64,000 nucleotides of DNA from Acidovorax delafieldii (lineage in GTDB: Bacteria > Pseudomonadota > Gammaproteobacteria > Burkholderiales > Burkholderiaceae_C): NCBI RefSeq assembly GCF_007993815.1, contig NZ_VJWE01000015.1, forward strand, positions 1 to 64,000, read 5' to 3'. How positions within the stretch are numbered: the first letter of the stretch is position 1; each line of letters begins with the position of its first letter. Shown here one piece after another: positions 34,746 through 44,707 of this stretch. Under the pieces are notes generated by a model. That model was not told the DNA's origin. It made no database searches and was given only the letters and a program-made list of their open reading frames with translations. Position numbers and translations under genes: made by a program.

Positions 34746-36185
34746 ATGGACAAGCTGCCAGACTCATCTCCTCAGCCTCAAACGAAACTAGCGGTATCGA
34801 CCATGACGACCGCGCGGCCCCCGTCAATCGACATTGCTGTGATGGGTGCCATTCCAGCTCTGACGCTGGCGGATCTCTTGTTTCGCAACCCTGGGCTGGT
34901 CGCCGGAGTGGCATTTGTGACGCTGTGCTTTTTGTTCCGTCATTTGGGTCACGTCGCACGGCCTCTTCGCCGCACTTCAGTGGTGCTTGTAGCCGTGACA
35001 GTTGTGCTGCTGCCACTGCTTTCCTCACCCATCGCCACGTTGGAGCGCGGAGTTCGCATCGGTGCGCTGATTGCTTCGCTCTTGGTGACAATCAACCTGC
35101 TTTCGCGCTCCGCCTCCCGGGTGCCACAAGTACGCATCCTTCTTCAGCGCCTGTATCACGTGCATCCCAGTCAAAGGTACGGCGTGCTCAGCATGGCGAG
35201 CCAGTTCTTTGGCGGCCTACTAGGGCTCGCAGGCATCTCGATGATGATGGAGTCGGCAGCTCAGCAGAAAGACCTGGCTGACTCCGAGAAAATTGCCGCC
35301 TTCTCTGCCGTGACTCGCGGCTACGCAGCCCTAAGCCTTTGGAGCCCGATGTATAGCAATATGAGCATCGTGCTGGCCATGTACGAGGGAGCGAGCTGGG
35401 CAGGGGTGCTACCGGTAGCGCTGGGTATCACTACGATGTTCATCGTGCTTGGCGTCGTGCTGGACAGATTCGCCATTTCGAGGAGCGGCGTTTCCGCCGA
35501 TCCATCTGTTGTGAATGTGGGCGAGCTTGTGCGCAGTGGCTGGCCAGTGCTGCTGGCCATGCTCGGTTTTGTGTCGCTCATGGTCGTGACAAGCCGATGG
35601 CTGGCAATGCCAATCTCCGCAGTGATCATTTCCATAGCCCCCGCCGCCGCGTGGCTACTGAATGCTCGATTGCAAGGCGGTGGCCTTGGCGGCATCCACG
35701 CGGCGACTATCCAACTCGGGCAGGACATGTCCAGCTTCAGAGGAATGGCGGGAGAAGTCATGATTTTCCTTGCCTCGGGCTGCGCAGGGACTGTAATTGG
35801 CAACGCCATCCCTCCCGAATGGACCGCTGCCGTGGGCGCCTCAGTCGCAGGTTCTCCAGCCCTGGCCTGCCTGACTGTGTCTTCGGCCATTGTGCTGATG
35901 TCGGCCAGCGCGATGCATCCCATGCTGAGTTCCGTCATCGTTGGCGCCAGCTTGGGACCTGCCCTGTTGGGCTTGCCAGTGTTGGTGCACATCAGCGCAG
36001 TACTCATTGGCTGGGGCCTTGCGATCATTGTTACGCCCTTCTCGGTAGTCAGTGCGCTCGCAAGTCGCTGGTCAGGAATTCCCGTAATCGTGATAAGCCT
36101 CCGGGCGAATGCTGTTTTTGTCTTGCTAGCACTTGGTAGCTCCGCCAGCGTTTTGGGGTTGGTCGCTCGCGCCATAGGGAACTGA
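34746..36185 (+). CDS. Unrecognised polytopic membrane protein, probably a transporter
   Basis: About 479 residues with roughly 11-13 hydrophobic segments after a short polar N-terminus, for example LADLLFRNPGLVAGVAFVTL, VAVTVVLLPLLSS and SNMSIVLAMYEGASWAGVLP. Two similar-looking halves suggest an ion-transporter-like fold. The glycine-rich signature of TctA is absent, so it is not an ordinary tripartite tricarboxylate permease. Alternative starts are 34692 and 34803; 34746 has GGGACAG upstream. It is divergent from a Bug receptor and next to a racemase gene. Transport of the pathway substrate is a guess from context. Confidence 0.7.
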   Translation: MDKLPDSSPQPQTKLAVSTMTTARPPSIDIAVMGAIPALTLADLLFRNPGLVAGVAFVTLCFLFRHLGHVARPLRRTSVVLVAVTVVLLPLLSSPIATLERGVRIGALIASLLVTINLLSRSASRVPQVRILLQRLYHVHPSQRYGVLSMASQFFGGLLGLAGISMMMESAAQQKDLADSEKIAAFSAVTRGYAALSLWSPMYSNMSIVLAMYEGASWAGVLPVALGITTMFIVLGVVLDRFAISRSGVSADPSVVNVGELVRSGWPVLLAMLGFVSLMVVTSRWLAMPISAVIISIAPAAAWLLNARLQGGGLGGIHAATIQLGQDMSSFRGMAGEVMIFLASGCAGTVIGNAIPPEWTAAVGASVAGSPALACLTVSSAIVLMSASAMHPMLSSVIVGASLGPALLGLPVLVHISAVLIGWGLAIIVTPFSVVSALASRWSGIPVIVISLRANAVFVLLALGSSASVLGLVARAIGN

Positions 36186-36198
36186 ACTGGAGAAACAC

Positions 36199-37326
36199 GT
36201 GGAAAAAAACTCCTCACCCACACGCGAAGGTCCGTTGGTCGGATTGCGAATTGTCGAGTTTGCGGGTCTGGGACCAGGGCCCTTCGCCTGCATGCTCTTG
36301 TCAGACATGGGAGCGGAAGTGGTGCGCATTGATCGTCCGGATGCGCCGCCGATGAGTCCTTTGGACATTGTGGGACGGGGACGCCGGACCATCCTGCTGG
36401 ACCTGAAGCGGCCCGAGGCCGTTGAGCAAGTACTGCAGTTGCTCGAAAAGGCAGACGCGTTGGTGGAGGGTTTCAGGCCCGGGGTCATGGAGCGGCTTGG
36501 ACTCGGCCCAAAATTGGTTGCACAGCGCAACCCCCGCTTGGTCTACGGCCGGATGACTGGTTGGGGACAAGATGGGCCGCTCGCACAGGTGGCTGGCCAT
36601 GACATCAACTACATCGCAGTCGCAGGTGCACTAGCCACCATCGGCGAGGCAGACAGAGGTCCCGTGCCGCCGTTGAACCTGGTGGGTGACTATGGCGGAG
36701 GCAGTCTGTACTTGGTGACGGGTCTGCTCGCGGCGCTGCTGCACGCTCGCGCTACGGGGGAGGGCCAAGTGGTGGATGCCGCCATCTGCGATGGTGTGCT
36801 CTCTATGCTGAACAATAACCTGTCTCACCGATTGCGGGACCTATACCGCGACCAGCGGTATAGCAACATGCTGGATGGTGGCGCGCCTTACTACACAACG
36901 TACGAGACTGCCGACAAAAGGCATGTAGCTGTCGGGCCTATTGAGCCCCAGTTTTTTGCCCTGCTGTGTCAACAATTGGATTTGCCCGATACCTTACGGG
37001 ACGCCCAAAAGGACCGTGCTCGTTGGCACCTCCTACGTGACGCCATCGCCGCTGCATTTCGCCAGCGTACCCTGGCAGAGTGGTGCTTGCGAATAGAGGG
37101 TAGCGATAGTTGCTTTGCCCCCGTTCTGACGCTGGAGGAAGCTCAGCAGCATCCCCACATCCAGTCGCGCAAAAGTTTTACGAGCGTCGATGGTGTAACG
37201 CACATCGCGCCAGCACCGCGCTTCTCGCGCACGCCTGGACGCATTCAGTGCTCCGCCGGTGTCCCGCCCGTTGATGTCGCTAGCGTATTGGCAAGCTGGC
37301 TCAAAGATTCTCCCAACCAGCAATGA
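36199..37326 (+). CDS. Alpha-methylacyl-CoA racemase-like family III CoA enzyme
   Basis: The 375-residue CaiB/BaiF-fold protein has a GTG start with GGAGA upstream. It contains GHDINYIAVAG (H134) and NLVGDYGGGSLYLVTG (D164), matching the catalytic His/Asp pair of alpha-methylacyl-CoA racemases rather than the Asp nucleophile of CoA transferases. Racemases invert 2-methyl-branched acyl-CoAs so that beta-oxidation can proceed, which implies a 2-methyl-branched substrate. It lies between the membrane protein and etfBA. Confidence 0.88.
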   Translation: MEKNSSPTREGPLVGLRIVEFAGLGPGPFACMLLSDMGAEVVRIDRPDAPPMSPLDIVGRGRRTILLDLKRPEAVEQVLQLLEKADALVEGFRPGVMERLGLGPKLVAQRNPRLVYGRMTGWGQDGPLAQVAGHDINYIAVAGALATIGEADRGPVPPLNLVGDYGGGSLYLVTGLLAALLHARATGEGQVVDAAICDGVLSMLNNNLSHRLRDLYRDQRYSNMLDGGAPYYTTYETADKRHVAVGPIEPQFFALLCQQLDLPDTLRDAQKDRARWHLLRDAIAAAFRQRTLAEWCLRIEGSDSCFAPVLTLEEAQQHPHIQSRKSFTSVDGVTHIAPAPRFSRTPGRIQCSAGVPPVDVASVLASWLKDSPNQQ

Positions 37327-37344
37327 AAGTGAGCTGATCGACCT

Positions 37345-38094
37345 ATGAAAATCCTCGTCCCTGTCAAGCGCGTGGTGGACTACAACGTGAAGGTCCGCGT
37401 CAAATCGGACAACACGGGTGTGGACATCGCCAACGTGAAGATGAGCATGAACCCCTTTGACGAAATCGCCGTTGAAGAGGCCGTGCGCCTGAAAGAAAAA
37501 GGCCTGGTGACCGAAGTCATCGCAGTCTCCTGCGGCGTGGCCCAATGCCAGGAAACCCTTCGCACCGCCATGGCCATTGGCGCCGACCGCGCCATCCTGG
37601 TCGAGACCGACGTCGAACTGCAGCCCCTGGCCGTGGCCAAGCTCCTCAAAGCCCTGGTCGACAAAGAACAGCCTTCTCTCGTCATCCTGGGCAAACAAGC
37701 CATCGACGACGACGCCAACCAGACCGGCCAGATGCTGGCTGCTTTGGCCGACCTGCCCCAGGCCACCTTTGCCAGCAAGGTCGAACTCGCATCTGACAAA
37801 GTCAGCGTGACCCGCGAAGTCGACGGCGGCCTGGAAACCCTGGCCCTCACGCTCCCCGCAGTCATCACCACCGACCTGCGCCTGAACGAGCCCCGCTACG
37901 TCACCTTGCCCAACATCATGAAGGCCAAGAAAAAGCAGCTGGACACCGTCAAGCCCGAAGACCTCGGCGTGGATGTGGCTCCGCGCCTGAAGACCCTGAA
38001 GGTGACCGAACCCGCCAAGCGCGGCGCTGGCATCAAGGTGGCCGACGTGGCCGCCCTGGTCGAGAAACTCAAGAACGAAGCAAAAGTCATCTAA
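37345..38094 (+). CDS. etfB: Electron transfer flavoprotein beta subunit
   Basis: The 249-residue protein starts [20 protein letters not shown] and has the family's [19 protein letters not shown] and [20 protein letters not shown] segments, which bind AMP. EtfAB carries electrons from acyl-CoA dehydrogenases to the ETF:quinone oxidoreductase. It lies 18 nt after the racemase gene. Codon usage is more GC-biased than in the neighbouring catabolic genes, consistent with a core, well-expressed gene. Confidence 0.97.
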   Translation: MKILVPVKRVVDYNVKVRVKSDNTGVDIANVKMSMNPFDEIAVEEAVRLKEKGLVTEVIAVSCGVAQCQETLRTAMAIGADRAILVETDVELQPLAVAKLLKALVDKEQPSLVILGKQAIDDDANQTGQMLAALADLPQATFASKVELASDKVSVTREVDGGLETLALTLPAVITTDLRLNEPRYVTLPNIMKAKKKQLDTVKPEDLGVDVAPRLKTLKVTEPAKRGAGIKVADVAALVEKLKNEAKVI

Positions 38095-38106
38095 GGAGAA
38101 CAAGAA

Positions 38107-39039
38107 ATGACCGTACTCGTTATTGCTGAACACGACAACGCGTCCATCAAGGGCGCCACGCTGAACACCGTCACGGCCGCCGTCGCCTGCGGCGGCGACG
38201 TGCACGTCTTGGTGGCTGGCCACAACGCTGGTGCAGCCGCACAAGCCGCCTCCAAAATAGCCGGTGTTGCCAAGGTCATCCACGCAGACGCCCCTGGCCT
38301 GGAACACGGCCTGGCAGAAAACGTGGCCGCGCAAGTGCTCGCCATCGCATCCAACTACAGCCACATCCTGTTCCCCGCGACTGCCAGCGGCAAGAACGTG
38401 GCCCCCCGCGTGGCGGCCAAGCTGGACGTGGCCCAGATCAGCGACATCACCAAGGTGGCGAGCCCAGACACCTTCGAGCGCCCCATCTATGCAGGCAACG
38501 CCATTGCCACCGTGCAAAGCGCTGACAGCGTGAAGATCATCACCGTGCGTACCACCGGCTTTGACGCCGCCGCCGCCACCGGTGGCTCTGCCGCTGTTGA
38601 AACCGCCGCTGCCACGGCCGACGCAGGCAAGAGCAGCTTCGTGGGCAGCGAAATCGCCAAGAGCGACCGCCCCGAGCTGACCGCTGCCAAGATCATCGTC
38701 TCCGGTGGCCGGGCGCTGGGCAGCAAGGAAAAGTTCGACGAAGTCATGACACCCCTGGCCGACAAGCTGGGCGCCGCCCTGGGTGCCAGCCGCGCCGCAG
38801 TGGACGCAGGCTACGCGCCCAACGACTGGCAAGTGGGCCAGACCGGCAAGATCGTGGCACCGCAGCTGTATGTGGCCGCCGGTATCTCGGGTGCCATCCA
38901 GCACTTGGCGGGCATGAAGGACTCCAAGGTGATCGTGGCGATCAACAAGGACCCTGAGGCGCCGATCTTCAGCGTGGCCGACTATGGGCTGGAAGCGGAT
39001 CTGTTCACGGCTGTGCCTGAACTGGTCAAGGCCCTGTAA
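38107..39039 (+). CDS. etfA: Electron transfer flavoprotein alpha subunit
   Basis: The 310-residue protein starts [20 protein letters not shown] and carries the FAD-binding C-terminal domain: [40 protein letters not shown] and [21 protein letters not shown] strong TAAGGAG precedes the ATG. It forms the EtfBA heterodimer and would serve the acyl-CoA dehydrogenase of this island as well as general beta-oxidation. Confidence 0.97.
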   Translation: MTVLVIAEHDNASIKGATLNTVTAAVACGGDVHVLVAGHNAGAAAQAASKIAGVAKVIHADAPGLEHGLAENVAAQVLAIASNYSHILFPATASGKNVAPRVAAKLDVAQISDITKVASPDTFERPIYAGNAIATVQSADSVKIITVRTTGFDAAAATGGSAAVETAAATADAGKSSFVGSEIAKSDRPELTAAKIIVSGGRALGSKEKFDEVMTPLADKLGAALGASRAAVDAGYAPNDWQVGQTGKIVAPQLYVAAGISGAIQHLAGMKDSKVIVAINKDPEAPIFSVADYGLEADLFTAVPELVKAL

Positions 39040-39057
39040 GAACGCCCCTGTGCACAC

Positions 39058-39086
39058 AAAGGCATCGCTCGCGATGCCTTTTTATT
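39058..39086 (+). terminator. Rho-independent terminator after etfA
   Basis: AAAGGCATCGC-TC-GCGATGCCTTT followed by TTATT is a perfect 11-bp stem with a 2-nt apparent loop, 18 nt after the etfA stop. It closes the etfBA transcript. Confidence 0.92.
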
Positions 39087-39502
39087 GCGCTTGCGTCCAA
39101 GCAATGACCGCTTTGCGTTACATACCGTGAGTTCGCCGATTCGAATTAAGTGGCGGCAATCGCTGCGTAACTGGCATTCCTGATAGCAGTAGGCAGAGTC
39201 ACTGCTGCACTGACAGAGGGAAGAAACAGACCCCATGTGGTCTATCTAAATGCCTGAGCAATTGCCGTTCTCGGCCAGGCAAGTGACTGAAGACGACTAC
39301 GGCAGGTTCTACAGTACGTGAACTGAGCTTGGCATCCGAAGACACTGCGCGTAGGCGCACCGTAAGGTTGAGTCACATGGGGGCGACAAACAAAGGCTCA
39401 AGGCCCTCGTTGAGTACATGTGATTGAATCCGAGGCAACGCGCCGAACCGCGCGCACAGGCGTGTCTCTGCGGTGCACCGCCTGTACACCCTCGATCTCC
39501 CA
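39087..39502. other. Intergenic region with nothing recognised
   Basis: About 415 nt lie between the etfA terminator and the histidine-kinase gene. No credible ORF or structured RNA was seen. It presumably holds the promoter of the two-component system; the kinase ATG has no strong ribosome site. Confidence 0.4.
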
Positions 39503-41515
39503 ATGTTCACTCGCCGTCTTGCCCTGCGCACTTTTCTGACACTCGCACTGTTGGCGGTTTTGCTGCCCCTGGTGCTTGCCAGCAGCAGTTTGTTTTATCG
39601 CTCTGCTACGGGTGCCATGGAAGAGTTCGCGCTGCAATTGGCTGACGAGGTCTCAGGCAGGGTCCGCGAAAAGGTGGTCTCCTTCTTTGATGTGCCGCAG
39701 CGCGTAGTCGCTTTCAATGTCGAGCAAGTGCGCGCCGGATATCTGATGGTTCAGCAACCTGACGTGTTGATGCGCCAGTTCATGCTGCAGATCGACCAGC
39801 AACCCCAACTGACCTTCATATCCATGGGCATGCCTGATGGTCAGTACTACGCCGGCAGCCGTCCCCCTTTGGGGGAGGACCGCGCTTTGCGCATGCTGCG
39901 CGCACGGATCAGTGATGGCCGGGCCATGGAGGTTTTGCGTATCGACGCCGTGAGTCGCGAGCCAACGCTGATTTCCCGCAGCGAGGTGGGCTTTGATGCA
40001 CGTACCCGTCCGTGGTACCAGTCAGCGATTGCCAATGATGGGGTCGCGTGGTACGCGCCTTATCGCTACATGATCAACGATGCGCAAGGCGCATATGCCG
40101 CAATTGGCATGGGGATTTCAGCTCCCGTCCGCTCACGCGATGGCAGTTTGATCGGGGTGGTCACCGCCGATGTGGCGCTGTCCCAGCTCAACGAGTTTCT
40201 GGCCGCGCTGGCCTCCGAGTCCGGGGGCAGGGCCTTTCTGGCCGAGGCCTCGGGAGAACTGCTTGCAATGTCCTCGCACGATCCGTCTGCAGGTGTATCG
40301 GCTTTGGTGGATGGGCAGCGTGTGCGCATCGACCAAAGCCGCGACCCCGTGATGCGTGCGTTGGGGCAGCACATCCTGCAGAGCGGTCAACGCGAGGGAA
40401 ACCGATTCATGGATGTGGACGGCGTGCGCCACCTGGCGCGTTGGTGGACGCATGCGCTGGATCGCGGTCCTGTGCTGACGATGGCGATCATCCTGCCTGA
40501 GAGCCGCTTCAACACGCCGTTGCGGGGGGTGCTACGCAACACGATCTACACCACGCTGGCCGTCTTGCTGGCTTCAGTGCTGTTTTCGGTGTTCGTAGCC
40601 AGCCGGTTGGTGAGACCCTTGCAGGTACTCAGTGACTGGGCAGTCAGACTGACCCAGTCCGACTGGAATGCCCAGGCACCGAAATCCAGCCCTATTCGCG
40701 AGTTACGGTCTCTGGCGGATTCCATGGGCTACATGGCAGGGCATTTGAAGGAGCATGCCGAAGATCTGGAGCAAATGGTCGCGCAACGCACCCAGGAGTT
40801 GGAGAGTGCTGTGGCCTCCATTGAGCAGACGCTGACCGACCAGCGCCATTTCATCGCCATGCTGTCCCATGAGGTACGTTCTCCACTGGCGGTGATCAAC
40901 ACCGCCGGGCAGTTGCTTGCGCTGCGCTCCAAGGATGTGCCCGCGCAGCTGGCATTGGCGCAGCGCATCCTGCGGGGCTCGGCGCGATTGAGCTACTTCT
41001 TTGACAACTGCCTGACCCAGGACCGCATTGATAGCCACAACTTTGCGGTAGAGCCAGTACCCGTTGACGTGGGAGAGTTGTGCCTGTGGGTAACAGAAAA
41101 CGGTGGCCAACTGTCTGCCGAGCACCCGCTGTACCTGACGGTGGAACCCGGGTTGCCATCATTGAACGGCGACCCCGTGCTGTTGCGCGTGATGCTCATG
41201 AACGTGCTGTCGAACGCATTCAAGTATTCCGAGGTGGGTGCAACGGTGTCTCTTAGCGTGCATCAGCAAGAGGGCCAGTGCCGTTTTGTCATTGAGGACG
41301 AAGGCCCTGGCATTCCGCTGGAAGAGCAAACGCTGGTGTTTGAGAAGTACCGCCGCGGCCGTACGGCAGAGGGCAAACCCGGTGCCGGACTGGGGCTGGC
41401 TTTGGTAAAACGGATCGTTGACTTGCATGGTGGGGCTGTCCAGCTACAGGCCGTCCAACCCCAAGGCACTCGCTTTGTGATCGACATCCCGTTGAACGTG
41501 ACACCGGTGGCCTGA
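39503..41515 (+). CDS. Membrane sensor histidine kinase with periplasmic Cache domain
   Basis: The 670-residue kinase has TM1 at about 10-30, a periplasmic Cache-like sensor (about 35-335, including DARTRPWYQSAIANDG), TM2 at about 345-367 and a HAMP linker. A dimerisation helix contains the phospho-accepting H456 (MLSHEVRSPL). The HATPase domain has the N-box NVLSNAFKYS, DEGPGI and GAGLGLALV. Cache sensors usually bind small ligands such as amino acids. The response regulator follows 38 nt later, and an amino-acid-type ABC importer lies downstream, suggesting it senses the importer's substrate. Confidence 0.94.
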   Translation: MFTRRLALRTFLTLALLAVLLPLVLASSSLFYRSATGAMEEFALQLADEVSGRVREKVVSFFDVPQRVVAFNVEQVRAGYLMVQQPDVLMRQFMLQIDQQPQLTFISMGMPDGQYYAGSRPPLGEDRALRMLRARISDGRAMEVLRIDAVSREPTLISRSEVGFDARTRPWYQSAIANDGVAWYAPYRYMINDAQGAYAAIGMGISAPVRSRDGSLIGVVTADVALSQLNEFLAALASESGGRAFLAEASGELLAMSSHDPSAGVSALVDGQRVRIDQSRDPVMRALGQHILQSGQREGNRFMDVDGVRHLARWWTHALDRGPVLTMAIILPESRFNTPLRGVLRNTIYTTLAVLLASVLFSVFVASRLVRPLQVLSDWAVRLTQSDWNAQAPKSSPIRELRSLADSMGYMAGHLKEHAEDLEQMVAQRTQELESAVASIEQTLTDQRHFIAMLSHEVRSPLAVINTAGQLLALRSKDVPAQLALAQRILRGSARLSYFFDNCLTQDRIDSHNFAVEPVPVDVGELCLWVTENGGQLSAEHPLYLTVEPGLPSLNGDPVLLRVMLMNVLSNAFKYSEVGATVSLSVHQQEGQCRFVIEDEGPGIPLEEQTLVFEKYRRGRTAEGKPGAGLGLALVKRIVDLHGGAVQLQAVQPQGTRFVIDIPLNVTPVA

Positions 41516-41553
41516 ATGTTGCATTCCGGACAGGTGCCGGAGGTATTCGCAAC

Positions 41554-42312
41554 ATGACCCAATCCAAGCCCAGCATTGCTATCGTAGAGGACGACTCCGA
41601 TCAACTGCACAGCATCGAGGAATTCTTGCTCGACTCGGGCTATAGCGTTTGGGGTGCGGGTAGCGCCGAGGCGTTTTACAAAGGGTTCACCGTTCAGCCG
41701 GTCGATGTGGTTCTCTTGGACCTGGGGCTTCCCGGAGAGGATGGCCTCAGCGTGGCGTCGCTACTCAAGTCCAGACCCGAGGTGGGGGTGATCATCCTCA
41801 GCGCCCGAGATTCACTTGACGATCGTCTGGCGGGAATGCGTGCTGGGGCAGATCGTTACCTGGTCAAGCCGGTCAACCTGCTGGAGTTGGCCGCCAATAT
41901 TGACGCTACGGCGAGCCGACTTGCCCCCAGGACATCCGTAGACCCCGCAGGATCGCTGGTTGCTGCGGCCATACCTGTCGCAAAGGCGGCGTGCTGGGTG
42001 CTGGCCATGAAGGACTGGGTACTGTCATCGCCGCAGGGCAAGTGTCTGCAACTGACGACCCACGAGTTCATGTTCTTGCAGCAACTCCTGCGAGCGGATG
42101 GCCAGCCCGTGTCCAAGCGCGACCTCAGCACTCACCTGTTTGGTGCTCGTGCCCAAAACGGGGCTGAACGGCTCAACTTGCTTCTCACGAGGCTGCGCAA
42201 AAAGGCGGCGGAAGCGTTTTCTGAACCTCTGCCGGTCAAGACGCTGCACCAGATTGGCTACGCCTTTACAGCCTCAGCACAGCTCGTGCAGGACACTCAA
42301 CGGCTGCATTGA
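41554..42312 (+). CDS. Response regulator, OmpR-like winged helix
   Basis: The 252-residue protein has a receiver domain with acidic pocket D13/D14, phospho-acceptor D56 (VVLLDLGLPG) and K106 (VKP). A C-terminal winged helix (about 145-240) includes LTTHEFMFLQQLLRA, RLNLLLTRLRKKA and TLHQIGYAF. It is cotranscribed with the kinase and likely regulates the liv-type operon starting at 42517. Confidence 0.93.
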   Translation: MTQSKPSIAIVEDDSDQLHSIEEFLLDSGYSVWGAGSAEAFYKGFTVQPVDVVLLDLGLPGEDGLSVASLLKSRPEVGVIILSARDSLDDRLAGMRAGADRYLVKPVNLLELAANIDATASRLAPRTSVDPAGSLVAAAIPVAKAACWVLAMKDWVLSSPQGKCLQLTTHEFMFLQQLLRADGQPVSKRDLSTHLFGARAQNGAERLNLLLTRLRKKAAEAFSEPLPVKTLHQIGYAFTASAQLVQDTQRLH

Positions 42313-42516
42313 CACTCCCGTGATCCTCTTGAAGCGGCGCTAAACCAGACGGGGAGCGCGCCGCGGTTTGGCCGCGCCAGCAACGAAAGCGTGCTGGGTT
42401 AACCCTGTGCTTGCATGAATCCAAATGAAAGATTTGGAAAGATCAGGAAGGTGGTTTCTTGGACACCATGGAGGTGGCAACTCTTGATCTCCCACTTCTA
42501 CTCACTGGAGTCCTCC

Positions 42517-43722
42517 ATGCAACGTCGTCATCTTCTGCAAGTCTCGGCACTGAGTGCGCTGTCCGCCTCTATCGGCCTGACCCGCAGCGCCTTTGCGCAG
42601 GCACCGGGCGCCATTCAGTTTGGCTGTCCGGTACCGATGTCCGGTCCTTTTGCGGCCAACGGAAAGTTCGCCGACATGGGGATGCGACTGGCCATTGAGC
42701 AATATGGCAAAGCCCTCAATCGCCCGCTGGCCTACACACTCCTGGACACGGAAGGTAAGCCCGCTACAGCCGTGCGCAAGGTGCAGGAAGCAGCCCAGCA
42801 GCAAGGTGCTCGATTCTTCGCGGGCGGCATCCTTTCGGGCGAGGCCCTGGCCATGGGCAAGGAGGCCGAGAAGGCTGGCGGCCTGTTTGTGACCACGGCT
42901 GGGGCCGATGAAATCACTGGGTCGGACTGCAATGCTGCGACCTTCCGCTGGTCGGTACCCACTTTCGGCGCCATTGAGCAGACGGTGCGTCCGCTGATCG
43001 ATTCCATGCCTAAGGCCAAGCGCTGGTACACCATCACACCGCAGTACGTGTTTGGCGATGGCCTGCTGTCCGCGGCCAAGAACATCTTCAAGGAAAAGGG
43101 GATCGAGCATGTGGGTAACAGCTACCACTCGCTGACCGAGAAGGAGTTCAGCGGTTACATCACCAATGCTCTGGCCGCAAAGCCCGATGTCCTGCTGCTG
43201 CTGAACTTTGGCGCGCAATGTGCCGACACGCTTCGCCAGGCCGTGAGCTTTGGTATGCACAAGAACATGACGATCCTGGTGGCCTGGGCCTCTGGTTTGG
43301 AGCAGTTCGAATCGCTGGGCGCTGACCTGTGCGACGGTATCTACTTTGGCGCTCAGTACTGGCACACGGTGGATTCCGAACTCAACCGCGATCTTGTCAA
43401 ACGCACCAATGACAAGCTCAAGATGAACCCCAACTACAGCCTGGCGGGCTCCTATATCTGCACAAAGCTGCTGATCGACGGAATCATCAAGGCCGGGTCC
43501 GTGGAGCAAAAGGCCGTGATCGCCGCACTGGAGGGCCACAAATACCAGGGTCTGACCGGTGAGGAAGAGGTGCGAAAGGCGGACCACCAGGTGCTCAAGA
43601 ACTACTACCTGCTCAAGGGCAAGGCCAAGTCCAAGATGAAGAACAAGGACGATTACGTAGACGTGCTCAGTTCGGGCAAGTCGTTCCTGCCCATCGACCA
43701 GACGGGCTGCAAGCGCGCCTGA
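42517..43722 (+). CDS. Branched-chain-amino-acid-type ABC transporter substrate-binding protein
   Basis: This 401-residue periplasmic-binding protein has a signal peptide (MQRRHLLQVSALSALSASIG) ending RSAFAQ. The Peripla_BP_6 pattern follows: IQFGCPVPMSGPFAANGKFA, DTEGKPATAVRKVQEAAQQQ and FVTTAGADEITG. GGAGTCCTCC precedes the ATG. It is the receptor of the importer encoded by the next four genes. Peptidase and carbamoylase genes downstream suggest a ligand such as a peptide, hydantoin-derived or carbamoyl amino acid rather than leucine (inference). Confidence 0.93.
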   Translation: MQRRHLLQVSALSALSASIGLTRSAFAQAPGAIQFGCPVPMSGPFAANGKFADMGMRLAIEQYGKALNRPLAYTLLDTEGKPATAVRKVQEAAQQQGARFFAGGILSGEALAMGKEAEKAGGLFVTTAGADEITGSDCNAATFRWSVPTFGAIEQTVRPLIDSMPKAKRWYTITPQYVFGDGLLSAAKNIFKEKGIEHVGNSYHSLTEKEFSGYITNALAAKPDVLLLLNFGAQCADTLRQAVSFGMHKNMTILVAWASGLEQFESLGADLCDGIYFGAQYWHTVDSELNRDLVKRTNDKLKMNPNYSLAGSYICTKLLIDGIIKAGSVEQKAVIAALEGHKYQGLTGEEEVRKADHQVLKNYYLLKGKAKSKMKNKDDYVDVLSSGKSFLPIDQTGCKRA

Positions 43723-43840
43723 CCCTCGCGGCGTCCGCCGGGCTGGGCATAGCCCCATGCGCGCGCTGTGGCCGCCCCTTTTTTGAGAACCCCAGCGGCA
43801 CCGACAGGGTGCGGCTGGTGGTCGTTCGGCCGAGCACTTT

Positions 43841-44702
43841 ATGAACATTTACCTTCTACAGGTCATCAATGGAATCGGCATTGGCATGCTGTATTTCCTG
43901 TTGGCGGTGGGCCTGTCCATTGTTTTTGGATTGCTGCGATTCGTGAACTTCGCGCATGGGGCGTTCTACCTGATCGGAGCGTACTTTTGCTACCAGATGA
44001 CGCGATGGGGCATGAGCTTCTGGTTGGCTCTGGTCGTGGTGCCGCTGGTGGTGGGGGCGATTGGCTGGGCCACGGAGAAGCTGGTCCTGCGCCACGTGTA
44101 TGCCTCGGACCATGAGTTTCACATCCTCGTGACGGTGGGCCTGGCACTCGCAGTCCAGGAGCTGGTGATCCTGCAATGGGGCCCACTGGGTGACAGCGTG
44201 GCGGTTCCCGATTCGCTGCAGGGAGTGGTGATGTGGGGCAGTTTCATCTACCCGAAGTACCGCCTGTTCGTGATCGGCTTTACTTCGGTGCTGGCAGTGC
44301 TGCTGTGGTGGGTTCTTGAGGGCACGCGACTCGGTAGCGCTGTGCGAGCAGGCAGCGAGTCGACCGAGATGGTCTCGCTGCTCGGCATCAATGTGCTGCG
44401 TATTTTCAGCTTGGTATTTGGGTTGGGCGCAGCCACCGCTGCACTGGCCGGAGTGCTCGCATCCCCCATTCGTGGAGCAGAACCCTTCATGGGCATTGAA
44501 GCCCTGGCCGTAGCCTTTGTTGTGGTGGTAGTGGGGGGGGCTGGGCAGTTTCAGCGGCGCATTGCTGGGCGGATTGATGATCGGCATTGTGCAAAGCGTC
44601 ATGAGCACGCTATGGCCAGAAGGGGCCCGCCTGATGATCTATGTGGCCATGGCGGCCGTGCTGCTACTGCGTCCCCACGGCCTGCTGGGCCGCAAGGAGT
44701 AA
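43841..44702 (+). CDS. livH: ABC transporter permease (LivH-type) with a frameshift at a G-run
   Basis: The first 230 codons are a clear LivH permease (MNIYLLQVINGIGIGMLYFL, RFVNFAHGAFYLIGAY, AVRAGSESTEMVSLLGIN). At 44533-44540 a run of eight G shifts the frame. With seven G the reading continues GGLGSFSGALLGGLMIGIVQ and ends HGLLGRKE at the TAA at 44700-44702, the normal LivH C-terminus. As written, the frame instead reads through nonsense into livM. This is either a sequencing error, a mutation or slippage at the homopolymer. Confidence 0.85.
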
Positions 44703-44707
44703 ACCCC

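Noticed and set aside
37033-39057. 674-codon open frame on the minus strand
   Set aside because: It lies exactly opposite etfB and etfA; His/Gly/Val-rich composition shows it is an antisense shadow of high-GC coding DNA.
42502-43848. 448-codon minus-strand frame
   Set aside because: Shadow of the ABC substrate-binding protein gene.
44533-44540. Treating livH-livM as a genuine fused 625-residue protein
   Set aside because: The region between is nonsense in that frame; one G less gives the normal LivH end, and livM has its own ribosome site and ATG.
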